Assembly: GCA_963669155.1 (NCBI GenBank)
Contig: OZ022596.1
Coordinates: 15,980,478-16,044,477 of the forward strand
Source: Arbacia lixula
Lineage: Eukaryota; Echinodermata; Echinoidea; Arbacioida; Arbaciidae
Direction: 5' to 3'
DNA length: 64,000 bases
In this document: positions 11,270 to 22,790 of the stretch, in pieces
Position numbering within the stretch: position 1 is the first letter of the stretch
Layout of the letters: each line of letters starts with the position of its first letter
Program-made: the position numbers and the translations under genes
The notes under the pieces: generated by a model
Seen by the model: only the letters and a program-made list of their open reading frames with translations
Told to the model about the DNA's origin: nothing
Databases searched by the model: none

Positions 11270-11291
11270 TTCTTCTTCTTCTTCTTCTTCA
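11270..11291. repeat. (TTC)n microsatellite at the LINE 5' side
   Basis: About seven TTC units. Just before it, catgtttaaagccgtc occurs twice (11219 and 11238), which may be part of the LINE 5' end or flanking DNA. Confidence 0.9.
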
Positions 11292-11832
11292 TTTTTATTC
11301 CACACCCCCACATTTTTGTGTCATCTATGTCTCAACAATGCATGTGTCATGTCATTATGTTTTTACCATGTATAGGTATACATGTGAACTTGGCAAATTA
11401 ACATTTTCAAGGTCATGGCATAACCGTGACGTCATCTACGAACAATTTAATGAAAACCTATTAACTGATATATCTCTAGACCTGATTTTCTGTAGCTAAT
11501 GAAAATTGACATGCATCATGAACATAATGTTCGTTTAACCATAATAATGATGATGCCTTTTTGCTTGCGCAAGATGAAATTTGCTTTGGGTAATATTTTG
11601 TGAGGTAGACCTGCAGTCTACTAAGTGGTTGCTTGCACGATGGAATGCCACGCATATTACATTCTCAAGCAACAGACCAGTACGTAGTTACGCCATGGTC
11701 CTGAATCCACTGAATAGTAACTACATGTATAAGAATGCAAACTATGGTTTGTTCATGAAGCTGATGGGTGAAAAAAATTACAGTCTTTACAACTTGTACG
11801 TGCAATAGAGCAATGTTCTTTCACTGTCTTCT
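11292..11832. other. intergenic, nothing recognised
   Basis: AT-rich, with short ORFs only. Confidence 0.5.
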
Positions 11833-11944
11833 CAGAGCTGAATAGCTGTTGCCACTTGTGCATGATAAGTTTAATCTGTGAGTAGTGCCATTGACCCGAG
11901 GTAATTTTCTGCCAACAGTAATCTGCTCATGCGCAGATTGCAAG
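11833..11944. repeat. dispersed repeat copy 1 (partner at 21601)
   Basis: Shares gagctgaatagctgttg, ctgtgagtagtg and aatctgctcatgcgcagatt in the same order as 21601-21726. It is an old interspersed repeat of unknown class. Confidence 0.7.
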
Positions 11945-12945
11945 AACCTTACTGGAAAACTCAAGTGGGAGTACCCAAAACATGCCAAAGCGATGGCGCC
12001 GCCCGGGTTAGCATGGTTAGGGTGAGCGACAATCTTATTTTATTTTATCTCGTATACCGGTCAAATGGAATCGTATTTGCAAACACCCTCCTACAAAAAT
12101 GTTTAATTACCACGAAGAAATCATGCGTGGCATAAGTAAAGCAACTCAAGTGTGTTAACTGATACATGTACATAAAATGTGTATTAATAGAAATGCCACA
12201 ATTCAATTACACAAAATGAATGGGAAGGTATTATTTCAGAACCAGTTGTTAACTAGAATGAAGTGTACATAATTTCTTTTACATATTCTTTGTCAATAAA
12301 GTTCAGTTCTATTTAATTAAAAACAAATCATAATATACTAGGTGTTCGTAGGTATTTGAAAACTGTTAGTATATCCTATTCCGATTCATGTGCTTTCTGT
12401 TTAATGGATATTGAAACAATTGCTTATTAGTTATGGGAATGCCCCTTGACTCATCGATTCTTAGATGATTTTGGAAATATACCCTGAATTTTGTCATTTA
12501 AAATGAGCTTTTTAATAATATCGTCTTTGGCATACCAGGCGGAAATTCTTCCTCATTCAATGTCGATATCTTGCATGCTAAATGAAATATATTTTCAACG
12601 ATATGTTTGAAGGGATTTCTTTTTTTGTTATTATGTTTGAAGGGATTTTTTTTTGTAATTTCAAAAGAAATTATATATCCGCATAAAAGAGATGCAACAA
12701 TTAAAATGCAGCAAGATAAGTGTATTTAATCTCATAATAGAGGGAGAAATGTCCAGCTTATTTTCCTTTTTGATTTCTATTATATATTCATCGAATATAT
12801 TATGTCTCCATCACGTGTACATTTATTTATAATGATTATGTTGTGAGAGAACATGAACAAAGATTATTATTTGCGAAATTTACCCAAACCAAACTTGAAA
12901 TGCTATAAAGATTCATTCTAATATGCAGGGGTGAATTTATGGGGT
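11945..12945. other. intergenic, nothing recognised
   Basis: AT-rich; no ORF, repeat or RNA gene that I can support. Confidence 0.5.
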
Positions 12946-13142
12946 GTTTTTGCCGAATGTCTGAAAAAAACATGCAGTAATTAACGTCTTTTGAAACTCA
13001 TTTGATTCATGTATGTAAACAAATCCAATAGCAAACGACATAGTCAAACACCTGCCCAAATATTTGCACCTGTATTATCCTTGATGTCTACTCTTCACTT
13101 GAGAATCAACTAGGCATTTTGTAAGGGAAGGCATTTTGTTGA
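12946..13142. repeat. direct duplication, copy 1
   Basis: About 197 bases that recur at 13493-13688 with modest divergence (shared landmarks gattcatgtatgtaaacaaa, aaacacctgcccaaatattt and atcaactaggcattttg). A local segmental duplication; the spacing between copies is about 0.55 kb. Confidence 0.9.
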
Positions 13143-13492
13143 CAGAAGAGGCCGATTATCTAAACATGATTATATGATATATGATATGAAGTAATATCGC
13201 TGATTAACTTGGCTTCTGTGGTTTAATATAGTCTTTCGGCAATGAGAGTAGCATGCAACGCATTTGTTCTCAGAGCAGTCTGTAAAACTAAAGCATAGGC
13301 AGGATGGAGCACGCTATCCTTAAAGGGCTGCTAAATTAGAAAAATAAGTTCCCACTAATCTATGTAAAATTATCCATTAAAAACGACTTTCACATTCGTT
13401 TGCCGCAATAAAGTCTCATTTTGACGAAGATTTGAAAAAACGCACGCCTCCAGTGACGTATGAGAAGTGAACATGCCATAAATGCCAAAGGC

Positions 13493-13688
13493 GTTTTTGC
13501 AGCATGTCTGACAAAACATGCAGTCATTAACGTCTTTTTAAACTCTATTTGATTCATGTATGTAAACAAATCCAAAATCAAACGATATAGTCAAACACCT
13601 GCCCAAATATTTGTACCTGTATTTTCCTTGATGTCTAATCTCCACTTGATAATCAACTAGGCATTTTGGAAGGGAAAGCATTTTGTTC
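13493..13688. repeat. direct duplication, copy 2
   Basis: Second copy of the 12946-13142 segment, same orientation. The sequence between the copies includes a short block near 13299-13327 (ggatggagcacgctatcc) also found in introns of both transporter genes. Confidence 0.9.
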
Positions 13689-14018
13689 ATGATCAGCTTT
13701 AAGATTTCTTTACTTATTCCAATCTCTGTGAGTGTATCAGCATTGTGTATGTATGGATGGATGGAGGTAGTCCATCCTGCGCGCGTCGCCTATCATTTCA
13801 CAACCGTTTTCGGGCATTTTACGTCTTCGCGAAATTTGCGGCGCGGTAATGATGGCGCTATTTTACTTTAATTGCTCTGTCAAGTTGCGTCGCGTTGCAG
13901 CATAAAAAAGTCTAAAGCAAGATTATTCACGACGCGGAATGAGGAGGGGAATTTCGATATCCCACTTCGGTTACAAATTACCTCGGGCATCGATGTGTCA
14001 CAAAGCTGTTTTTTAAAA

Positions 14019-14286
14019 AGCTAAGGACGACTTTACGTAAGACTGGTTACCCTTTATTGTGCTTAATGAGATTTGTTACTGTTTTAACATAGTAGGAGCG
14101 CATTTCCAACAATCCATATCAAATTGGACAAATCATAAACGTTGTTTTCAGATACTTGTTACCAGCGAGAATTTTGATTGATTGAAGATCAGATTCAACT
14201 TTACCTGCATGAAATCAAAATAAATGAGAATCTGATTTAGCACAATAAAAGGAGCACCAGTCTTGCGTAAAGTCGTTCTTAGCTTA
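14019..14286. mobile_element. MITE with long inverted ends
   Basis: The left end (agctaaggacgactttacgt, then aagactggt...cctttattgtgct) and the right end (agcacaataaaaggagcacc, then agtcttgcgtaaagtcgttcttagct) are inverted copies of about 47 bases. No coding content. Confidence 0.85.
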
Positions 14287-15220
14287 TGACGAGCTTGGTG
14301 AGACACCCCTAAGTCCCATCAGCCCAAAGCTCAGTTGTATAATAACTCTCCTTTCTTATTGATCTCATCACATCGGCTACCTCAATGTTTGCTAGCACTG
14401 GGTGCTCGATCGTCACGCCTTGAATCTGAACAATGATTTTTGTGTGTGTGGGTCCACTCGTCATGCGCCATAGATGCATCGTGACACGTAATATACACAA
14501 ATTCCATAAATTCCATATGTAGCACACTAAGGCGCTATTGATCTGATATTATATACAGCAGCATATTTTGTGTATATTGATGGTAGACTCATCTATATAC
14601 CAAAATGCATTAGCGCCTGCATAGTACAGTCACAGCTACGGCCCTCCCTCTAGATTCTCAGCACCTCCATCAACCTAAAGCCTTAGACTTTCGGGTTTCG
14701 CGTGAACTCTGATTCAGTTCGGATGTCAACATTTGTCATGTAGCTCAAGCAACCAAACCGCAGTTTAATTAGCTTTCTCGTCAATCACAACATCAGAAGG
14801 AAATCATGTGGTGATGTAGCTGATTGATAACTTATTTGGGATGAGTAGTCCAGCTATAATTAAAGCGCCTGTTGTCATAAGTTGAACCGGATATAAACTT
14901 CCCTAGAGCGGAGGCAAGGACTGGAACGACGTTTCTAACGATCCAGCATTTTCTATCTATCTCGACGCCTTTAGGCTTTTAGTGAGGGCTAAGAGATGGT
15001 GCAGTTATAATCGTCACGGACTATAGCATATATCTAATATTACACGCTGTACTTTTATACCCCATACCTTCACGCATGCTACGCTCAACACGCATACTAT
15101 AGTCACAGTGCGCTTATCTTTAGCACCCCGAAGCGGCACACCGGAGGACGAAAGAGAAGAAGAAACCGCAGCGAGACAAACGACGTCCTCCTCGTGGTCA
15201 GGCCGGTCATCGGGCGAGCA
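14287..15220. other. upstream region of transporter copy 1
   Basis: No ORF of note. It must contain the promoter of the transporter gene starting at 15221, but I see no convincing TATA box or conserved block against the second copy's upstream DNA. Confidence 0.4.
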
Positions 15221-15854
15221 ATGATGGCGAATGAGATCCGGCGATCGGCCACTGAGCAAGGTGTTCTTCTTGCGGGGCTGTTCTTCGTTATTTTCCTGGA
15301 GGCCGGCATCATGAAGTCCTTCGGCGTGCTCAGCCAGGACATCGCCGATAATCTGGGAATGTCGATGGACAAGATCGGCTTCGCAGTTGGTCTGTGGGAG
15401 GGGATTACTTACACGGCAGGTGAGGCGTGGAAGTGTTTTTCCTCTTCAACCTGAAACATGTATTTATTCATAATTAAAACATTTTTTTCGTACATTCTCG
15501 CTCTGACGATGTTCCACGTCACTCTTTTTCTTGAAAAAAAAAAGCTGGTTGCCAAAATAACTTGTTCAGTGTTATGTATTTTAAAGGTGATAAGATTAGT
15601 GTCTGAATTCATTACACAATGAAATCAACTCTTTGATATCGAAAACTTGTCAGTTACATGTACAACAATCGCAGGTCATACGTAGATCTAGCAATATAAA
15701 CGTCAACTTCTCGTAAAGATCGACTCTGAGATGTTTTGGAACGGGAGAAAATGCTTTAAGATGTAATACAGTGTTCTGCATGATTTATGCTTACTAAAGC
15801 ATGATTTTCTTGCTGACTCGCGACGAATATGTTATCAAATTTGTTCTCTAATAA

Positions 15855-16135
15855 TAACCATCGGTTTTTATATAGCGCATTCCTAGTACCCAAAGCGCTA
15901 CCCTGGCTTTAGCCAAGCAGCCAAGTATGTAGCGCTAAAAGCTAGTTGATCTAATTAGATCAAGAATACTATATTCCTTACAGGTACCCATTTAGTACAC
16001 CTCGGTCGAGAGGGACAAACATGAGCAAAACACCTTGTCAAGGGTGTACGCACCGCGCTGTGCTCGAACCCAGGATCTCTCTGCGAGAGTCAAGACCTCT
16101 TACCATTATAGAACAGTGCCCTCAGAATAAGCAAC
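15855..16135 (-). mobile_element. tRNA-derived SINE in intron 1 of transporter copy 1
   Basis: On the minus strand there is an A-box-like region (ataatggtaagaggtc) and a B-box-like gggttcgagc at tRNA-like spacing, followed by a body that ends in aagcgctttgggtac and gcgctatataaaaacc, a tail type common in marine-animal SINEs. The cloverleaf is too degenerate for a working tRNA. Confidence 0.65.
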
Positions 16136-16580
16136 ATGGCGCGGGTATTTAGCTATTTAGTATTTTCGCACATTATCGCAGTCGTATTACCTACCGGTAA
16201 TATAACTTGACGTGGTAGACCTTTACCTTACCATGTGTCTCAGAGAAACATGAAAAAAAAACATAAATAGACAAAAGATAATTCAGAAAAAGGCCATAAC
16301 CTCCAAGGAAGTAGGAAGGAGGAACGGATATGTGAGTGACTATATAAGGTATATGCTAGTGTCAGTAATATACTAAATGATTTAAATCAGTCAGAACGGT
16401 CATGATTGAGGGATTTTTAAGATTCGAAATGGCGCCCACGATTGATGCCATTAGGGACCACATCTTGTAATTGTCCATGTGTCAAATGTTTTTCGGCTCT
16501 AAATACATGCTTTGGTCAAAAAACATGATATGTAATCTAGTGAATAAAGTCTACAGAGTATTGGTATAATTAGGTACAAC

Positions 16581-16697
16581 TTTATAAAGTTCCAAGAGGA
16601 GAAGGTCCAAGGTGTAAGGAAATATTCCATTAAACATGTAAAATAATCAAGCTATTTATTAACGACAACTTCTCTTGTCTTGGAACTTTTTGAAGGG
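16581..16697. repeat. inverted repeat in intron 1
   Basis: Left ttataaagttccaagagga mirrors right cttggaactttttgaa. Small and imperfect; possibly a worn MITE. Confidence 0.45.
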
Positions 16698-16825
16698 GGA
16701 ACCATGGCAGCATAGCATATATAAACATTCGTTACAGGACCAAAGATCGATAATTAGCTTGCGTCGTTCAGTCGCTACCCGTTAAGCAATACATTGCAGG
16801 TTTAAATCCTTCTGGTTCCAAGATC

Positions 16826-16890
16826 ATTGTCTGAATTGTTTTCCGTTTATTTTCAGGATGGCGCACGCTATCCTTATTACTGGGTGTATG
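16826..16890 (+). repeat. 64-bp dispersed repeat, copy in transporter 1 intron 1
   Basis: Runs from ttgtctgaattgttttccgt through tttcaggatggcgcacgcta to ttactgggtgtatg. It matches 31262-31322 in intron 3 of the second transporter at nearly every base, and its core recurs near 13299. Confidence 0.75.
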
Positions 16891-17831
16891 CCTAAAAAAG
16901 TAATTTATAAAAAGAAATAACGTACAGTATTTGTTTTGAATCTCTGATTATAATTACCCAGTACCGCTATACCGCCCTCTACAACGGATCCTCTCCTCAC
17001 GCCAGATTGTGATGGTTGGAGGGCTCATTGGCAGCTTGTCAATCATCGTTTTAGCTTTCTCCCAGACTGGTGCCCAGTTCATCTGCTTCACCGTCATCTC
17101 GGGTGAGAAGCTCTCCATCAACATCTTCATGGCCTGATACCGGTCTAAATGAGTTGTGTATAGTACTAGTTCAGTAATGTGACACTGGTTTCTGAGCCCG
17201 CATATGCATTACATGGGGTGTTTTTTTCGCTCAGATAACTCCCATACCATCTTCTATTCAGACTATAGACAATATTCAGACTATGAATAAACTTCAAATA
17301 TCTTAAAGGACACAATTAAGCCTAAACCCCTTGGTGACTGTAATTCCATGACAAAACTTAACATCCTAACTGGACCAGGATTCACAAAGCCAGAAAACCT
17401 AACAGTAGGCAGCGGGTTACCTTTCACAAATCAATTACGTTCACTTCCAGTGACAGATAGTATGCTGCTATCAGTGATTTGAGCAAAGTACTGGAACAAA
17501 AATGTGCCTCGCTAGCGCATAAATTGTCCGCATTTATTACATTTCAGCCGTTGATTTGGATATATTTTGAAACACACGTATAAACTTTCCTATCTGGGGC
17601 TTTGACTTGTGTCAGTCTGCATCCAACCAAAGTTTCCTTACATTGTGAATTAGTTGACCGGAAACGATATAGGTCTACATAGCTGCCAAGCACACATAAC
17701 AAAAATTATTCAAATATCATCTAAGAGACGCAGCATAGGCTAATAGTAGTTCATGTTTGAGGATTGCATTGTGGGTATTTTGGGATTCATCATAAGCAGA
17801 TATTCTATGATTGTCCGAATACGGACCCTAC

Positions 17832-18541
17832 TTTAACCCTAAAACGGCCGGGGAACCCCCCCCCCCCCCTTGACGTTTCGTGCAAAAATGCCGCAACGCA
17901 AGAACTACTCATCACGACACTTCTTAACTTTTTCGCGACATCCATGCATACCATTACGGAGCCACGCCCGTTTTCGTAACGCATGTCATCCCAAAACGTG
18001 CGCAATTTGGCAATTTTGTGTGCACTTACTATGGAAAACAGTGCTCGTTCATAAAACTCATAAAAGCCTAATTATTTTTCTATTTTACCATTTTGATTGA
18101 TTAATTTGATGCTAATCATGGCTGAAAAGTGGTCATTGACAATTTTAAATAAAAAAACAAAGAAAAACAAAAGAAATTCCAAAAACAATCAAATACATTA
18201 GAATTAAAATGAATTTTCAGTTTTTTTTGATGACCAATTGTTAAACATAGTATAACAGATATACAAACGAAATATTAGACTCTAAGTGTTTTTATTTAGT
18301 GTTTTATATAACTGTGGGATAAATTTACATAATTAATTAATGAAAATTATCAATTAACAATTTTGAAAAATATAACAAAATAATTCTGTAGATTATGACA
18401 CAGGTATCGTGCGTGCCAAATTTTGTCGCAATCGCGCGACCGAGATCGATGGCCGAGATCTCAAGAGGGGGTTGAATCAACCCCCCCCCCCCCTCCCCAG
18501 CCACAGAACAGTCCAAAAAGCCCGGCCTGATTAGGGTTAAA
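17832..18541. mobile_element. non-autonomous DNA element in intron 2 (TTTAACCCTAA ends)
   Basis: The tips tttaaccctaaaacggccgg and ggcctgattagggttaaa are inverted repeats. A C-run follows each tip zone (17857-17870 and 18481-18493). About 710 bases, no ORF of interest. It sits wholly inside the intron between transporter exons 2 and 3. Confidence 0.75.
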
Positions 18542-20483
18542 CAAAGTTGTGATGGGTGTGGACCGACGCCAGTCCAATCCCCTATTAGTGATTTACAGAT
18601 TTACGATTAATATCATTCGCAAGTCCAGTTACAATCGTTCTGAACTCTTTGTAAGATAGGGCCACGATTTGGATGTGTTTTTTCTTCTTTTCCTCAATAT
18701 ATTAGGTTCATCATTTCAGAAATAAGACAATAGCAGAGTAAAGTACACATATTTAATGTTTAATTCCCTCCATGCAGGTTTGGGTTACGGACTGACGTTC
18801 TTTTTTGCACAGTCGGGTCCGGTCGAATATTTCCCAGACAGATTTGACGTGGCTTCCAGCATCATCCTGACAGGAGGCGGTGTTGGGCTGATGGTCATGC
18901 CCGTGGTGACCGAGAAACTCCAGGCCATCTACGGCTGGCGAGGAGCGCTCCTCTTGGTCGCTGGGTTTGGCCTCCATATTACTGTATCTGGGGCTTTGAT
19001 GAAACCTGTTAAGACTCCGAGCCCTTCCGACGATCCATCGAGTGCTGCCAAGGGTAGAGCGAGTTCTTCCGAGGATGAGCCGAAGTCCCATGAGAAACAG
19101 ACAGATTCTTCCGGAGATCAGCGAAGTTTTTCACATGGCAGAGACTTCGAGATAAGCCCAAGTCCGTCTGGCTGCAATGCGAATTTTACAGATAAAAGTC
19201 TGAATTCTGCTAGCGTCGTCAGAAGACCAGATCCAGAAATGCATTTTGGGAACAGTCCAAAGACCCGTTGGGAAGTAGAATGCCACGCTGATCCAACAAT
19301 AAGAGATCAACATGAATCTCAGAACTCTAGGTTGTCGCGACATCAAAGCAATAACGCACACAGTGAAAAAACAACAGTGGCGTTTCGTGAAATATTCGTT
19401 CGCTGTGGATGTCTTGCGGAAAGACCCTGTAGGTATTATGTCCATTTTCCTGTTGTTACTGTTGACGTCAGGAACGTACACCTGTTGGACTGTCTTTGTC
19501 GTTCAAAGTGGAATCAGCAAGGGGTATTCCCCGGCACAAGCTGTCCTGTTAGCCACCGCTGGGGGCGCTGCAAATGTCGTTGGACGCATGTGCATCGGTA
19601 TCTGGAACGAAAAGCAGTTTATAACTAGCTACGCGACGACAGCAATACTAGCGCTTATATCCGCAGCTGCTTTCATTATCAACAACTTTAGGGATGAATA
19701 CGGAGTCTTAGTTTTCCTGTCCGTGATCAACGGAGGTACGCTTGGATGTCGAACTGTCATGGAGAACACCCTATGTAATGACATTGCGCCACCTGGAAAT
19801 ACGCGGGAAGTCATGATGGTAGTCTTCATCACCACAGGTCCTGGTCATGCTCTTGCGGGTTATCTTATTGGTGAGTGCGCCATCAGCGTTGAGATAAGTC
19901 GTGGAATATGTTTGATCCCATAGGCTGGGAAACGCACGCTATCACTTAACGAGTTCACGCTGTCTAACTTAAAATAATTTGTTTCCAGTTGGCAATTTCT
20001 GTATATATCTCTTTGATCACGAAATAAACAAATCTAAAAAAGAAAAGAAATGGAGCATGTAACTCGACTACAAATAACGCATCTCACTTTCTCATCGCAC
20101 GTGCTTTGCTGTGACCAGTGGTTATTTCGAATAATGTCACCAAGTTTTGTTTCACTGCATTGTTATTCCATTCCCTTTTAGGTCTATTTTACAGTCGGAC
20201 CGGTTCCTACGATGCATCGTTCATCTTAATCGGTTGTGCGGATATCCTCTCAGCTGTTGTGATTCTCGCCCCCCTGGTTAGAATATACTACCGGAAGTTG
20301 ATGGCGTCACCAGCGGCGTGTCAACACCCCTACCATTGCTCCACATACCATTACTATACTCCAGCAAGAATGACGTCAAATAAAGAATACAATGTAAAAT
20401 TGCCCCAAAGAAAAGGAAGTAACATGTTCATTTTAAGAAAGAGTCAATGCAGTTTAACCGAAGTTTTGCACTCCTTGCAATGA

Positions 20484-21600
20484 TATTTTGTCCTCAACAT
20501 TGTCCATATATGCCCTTGGGAAAGTGTGTATGTGTCAGTTTGTGTGGGTGTTTTCAAGTTTTATAATATTACGAGATAAATGTAATGTTGCGTTTTGTTT
20601 ACTTTTGCAAAATTACAACACATGTTAGATTTACTTGTGCTAGTTCGGGTTTTAAAGGCAGGGTGTCCATTTGGCATCTATCTGTTTCTTTCATACGTTA
20701 ATATCTCTAATTTCAGTGATTTCAACACTTTGATACTTTAACTCCCCTTCTACATTAACATCACATTTTCATAAAATTTATTTTTCTTTTATGTTCAATG
20801 CATTAGTTGTTTGTGTATGTGATCGATATTTTCGTGCATGTAAATATTGTAATGTTTTGTTACCTTCTGCTGTCTTTTAGGAATGAAAAAGGGAAATAGA
20901 AATTCGCTAGTTCTAACTCTCATGTTGCATTTACGCAAGGAGCATTATACGTTCTTCGTGCATCTTTAAAAATAATTCATACGTCACTATTCAGTCTCAT
21001 ATTTTACAAGCTTAATTTTGATCAGTCACTCGAAATTTGCATAATATTCTTTGGTCTGCAAAAGCGACACACTTCCTCGTTATATTACATCAAATTCGTA
21101 ATTTTGGGGTGTTATAAACCTCTCAAAAAATTTTTGTTACTCAAGTTTGAGGGGAAATCTATCGTGTGTAACTTCACCATCGTATGTGACTGGGGTAACA
21201 TTAGGAAGCTTGATTATCCTTCTTCCCATTGGTGTGCCATTTACTTCGATTATGAAGTCATGCAGTGTGCAGTATTCCCGAATATGGGGCAAAGTAACAA
21301 ATGAAACGTTGCAAAATGACTTGTTTTTAACAACGAAGGCTCCATTTCTTTTTAAGGTGCAATTTGTTATGCATCGCCGCATCAACATCGTTCAAACTGG
21401 TTTTATGTGCAAAATAAAAGGAAAACACAGAATTTTGCAACGTTTTATATTAGACCTTGCTGGATATTTAAAGGCTCTGCGCATTCAATGATTGCGTAAG
21501 CATTACAAGCGATATATCATCGTAAAGATAAATAGTCAAGCTGTCGTCTGATACTGTATAAGCAGATACACATGGTGGAATGTGTTTTTCAATTCTTTCT
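20484..21600. other. 3' flank of transporter copy 1; nothing else recognised
   Basis: Probably includes the 3' UTR. I did not find a clean AATAAA soon after the stop; one lies inside the last exon near 20379. ORFs here are short and overlapping. Confidence 0.45.
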
Positions 21601-21726
21601 TAGAGCTGAATAGCTGTTGAAATGTGGTCGACTATCTACCGAATTTCAATTTCACTACTCTGTGAGTAGTGAAACTGACCTGAGGCCATTTTCTACCAGT
21701 GATAATCTGCTCATGCGCAAATTGCA
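21601..21726. repeat. dispersed repeat copy 2 (partner at 11833)
   Basis: See 11833: same order of shared blocks, including tctgctcatgcgca. Confidence 0.7.
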
Positions 21727-22750
21727 ATTATGAAGTGGGTTATGTCTACTGGGACATGAAAAAAAAAACATTCTCACATACCGCCCTCTATGGATATACG
21801 AGTTTTTTCACATAATACTTCTCATGATGCTTCTTATATTTTCCAATTTTCACCATTTTTTTTGGAGCTGGACTGTGTTTTTTCATTAACATGTACAATA
21901 AAATGATGCAGTTGAAATAAATTGCATCTATTACATACAATTTTGATTGTTACAGGACTTTGTTGAAAAAAAAAGACCGGCTTAGGAAAGCAAACTGAAC
22001 TTATTATCATGTCAAAATGTGTCGAAATTGAAAGAAATGCCTTTCCGTGACTCAAAAGCCAAATCAATGTAGGCCTACGTTTGGGCCTCTATAGGCTATC
22101 CCTTGTGATGAAGAACTAGGATTTGACAAAGAAAACAAAGAGTGTTGAAAGCATAACTGTCGCATACTTCGTGTCGCAAACAGAAAATCACATTTAACAT
22201 TTCGGTACTCATGCATGCACAGACTATATCCAAGAATATCAAGAAAAATCATAAAATATATATAATATTATTATAAAAAAAACAGCAATATTGAGAGTAA
22301 AATATCTTCTTTCGTTTGGTACCAAATTCACGATGAATTGTTCACGCATGACTGATTTCAAGCAATCACAAGTGCTCAATGTGAGAAACGTTTTGCGCAG
22401 AATAATGAATGTTGTTTGCACTACGTCGATGCTTCCTTACAAATTTTGACCGTTTGTCCTGCGTAAATTGATTTTGACAATTATTTTTTAAGCACCTGTT
22501 GCTCCTCAACGCATGACTCTTATCTATCATGTGGGGTGTCAAATGAAAGAAGAAACACCGTGCTTTCTAATGATGCGTATAATATTCCATGATTTTTTTC
22601 AGTCAACTAGAGAATTAATACAGAATCTCGGTTTCCTTTTTTTCTGGGACACACTGTATTGCTTACCCATTATCATGAGCACTTGCGTGATATTACAAAT
22701 AACTAGACTAGATTCTAGCCGCATTTTATCAGCTCGAATACATGTACACT
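21727..22750. other. intergenic, nothing recognised
   Basis: AT-rich; short ORFs only. Confidence 0.5.
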
Positions 22751-22790
22751 AACCACTGATCTCTACACTAGTGGGGAGATCAGTGACACC

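Larger units (their letters stand above)
15221..20483 (+). pseudogene. SLC16-like MFS transporter, copy 1 (frame broken in exon 3)
   Basis: Four exons, matched to the second copy at 27326: 15221-15419, 16962-17102, 18778-19870 and 20182-20483, all with GT-AG borders in phase 1. Exon 1 encodes TM1-TM2, exon 2 TM3 (GGLIGSL), exon 3 GLGYGLTFFFAQ, RFDVASSIILTGGGVG, YGWRGALLLVAG, the cytosolic loop and TM7-11, and exon 4 the TM12 region starting LFYSRTGSYDASFI, typical of monocarboxylate transporters. In exon 3 the first half reads in one frame and the part from about 19.37 kb (FVKYSFAVDVLRKDPVG onward) in another. The loop is shorter than in copy 2 by a net 104 bases, not a multiple of three. It is either a recent pseudogene, an assembly error, or uses an unseen mini-intron. 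ATG 15221 is followed at once by a second ATG at 15224 with better context. Confidence 0.85.

Noticed and set aside
16747-16815. tRNA-like stretch in transporter intron 1
   Set aside because: gttcagtcgctacccg and gcaggtttaaatcc recall A and B boxes but are too degenerate to call.
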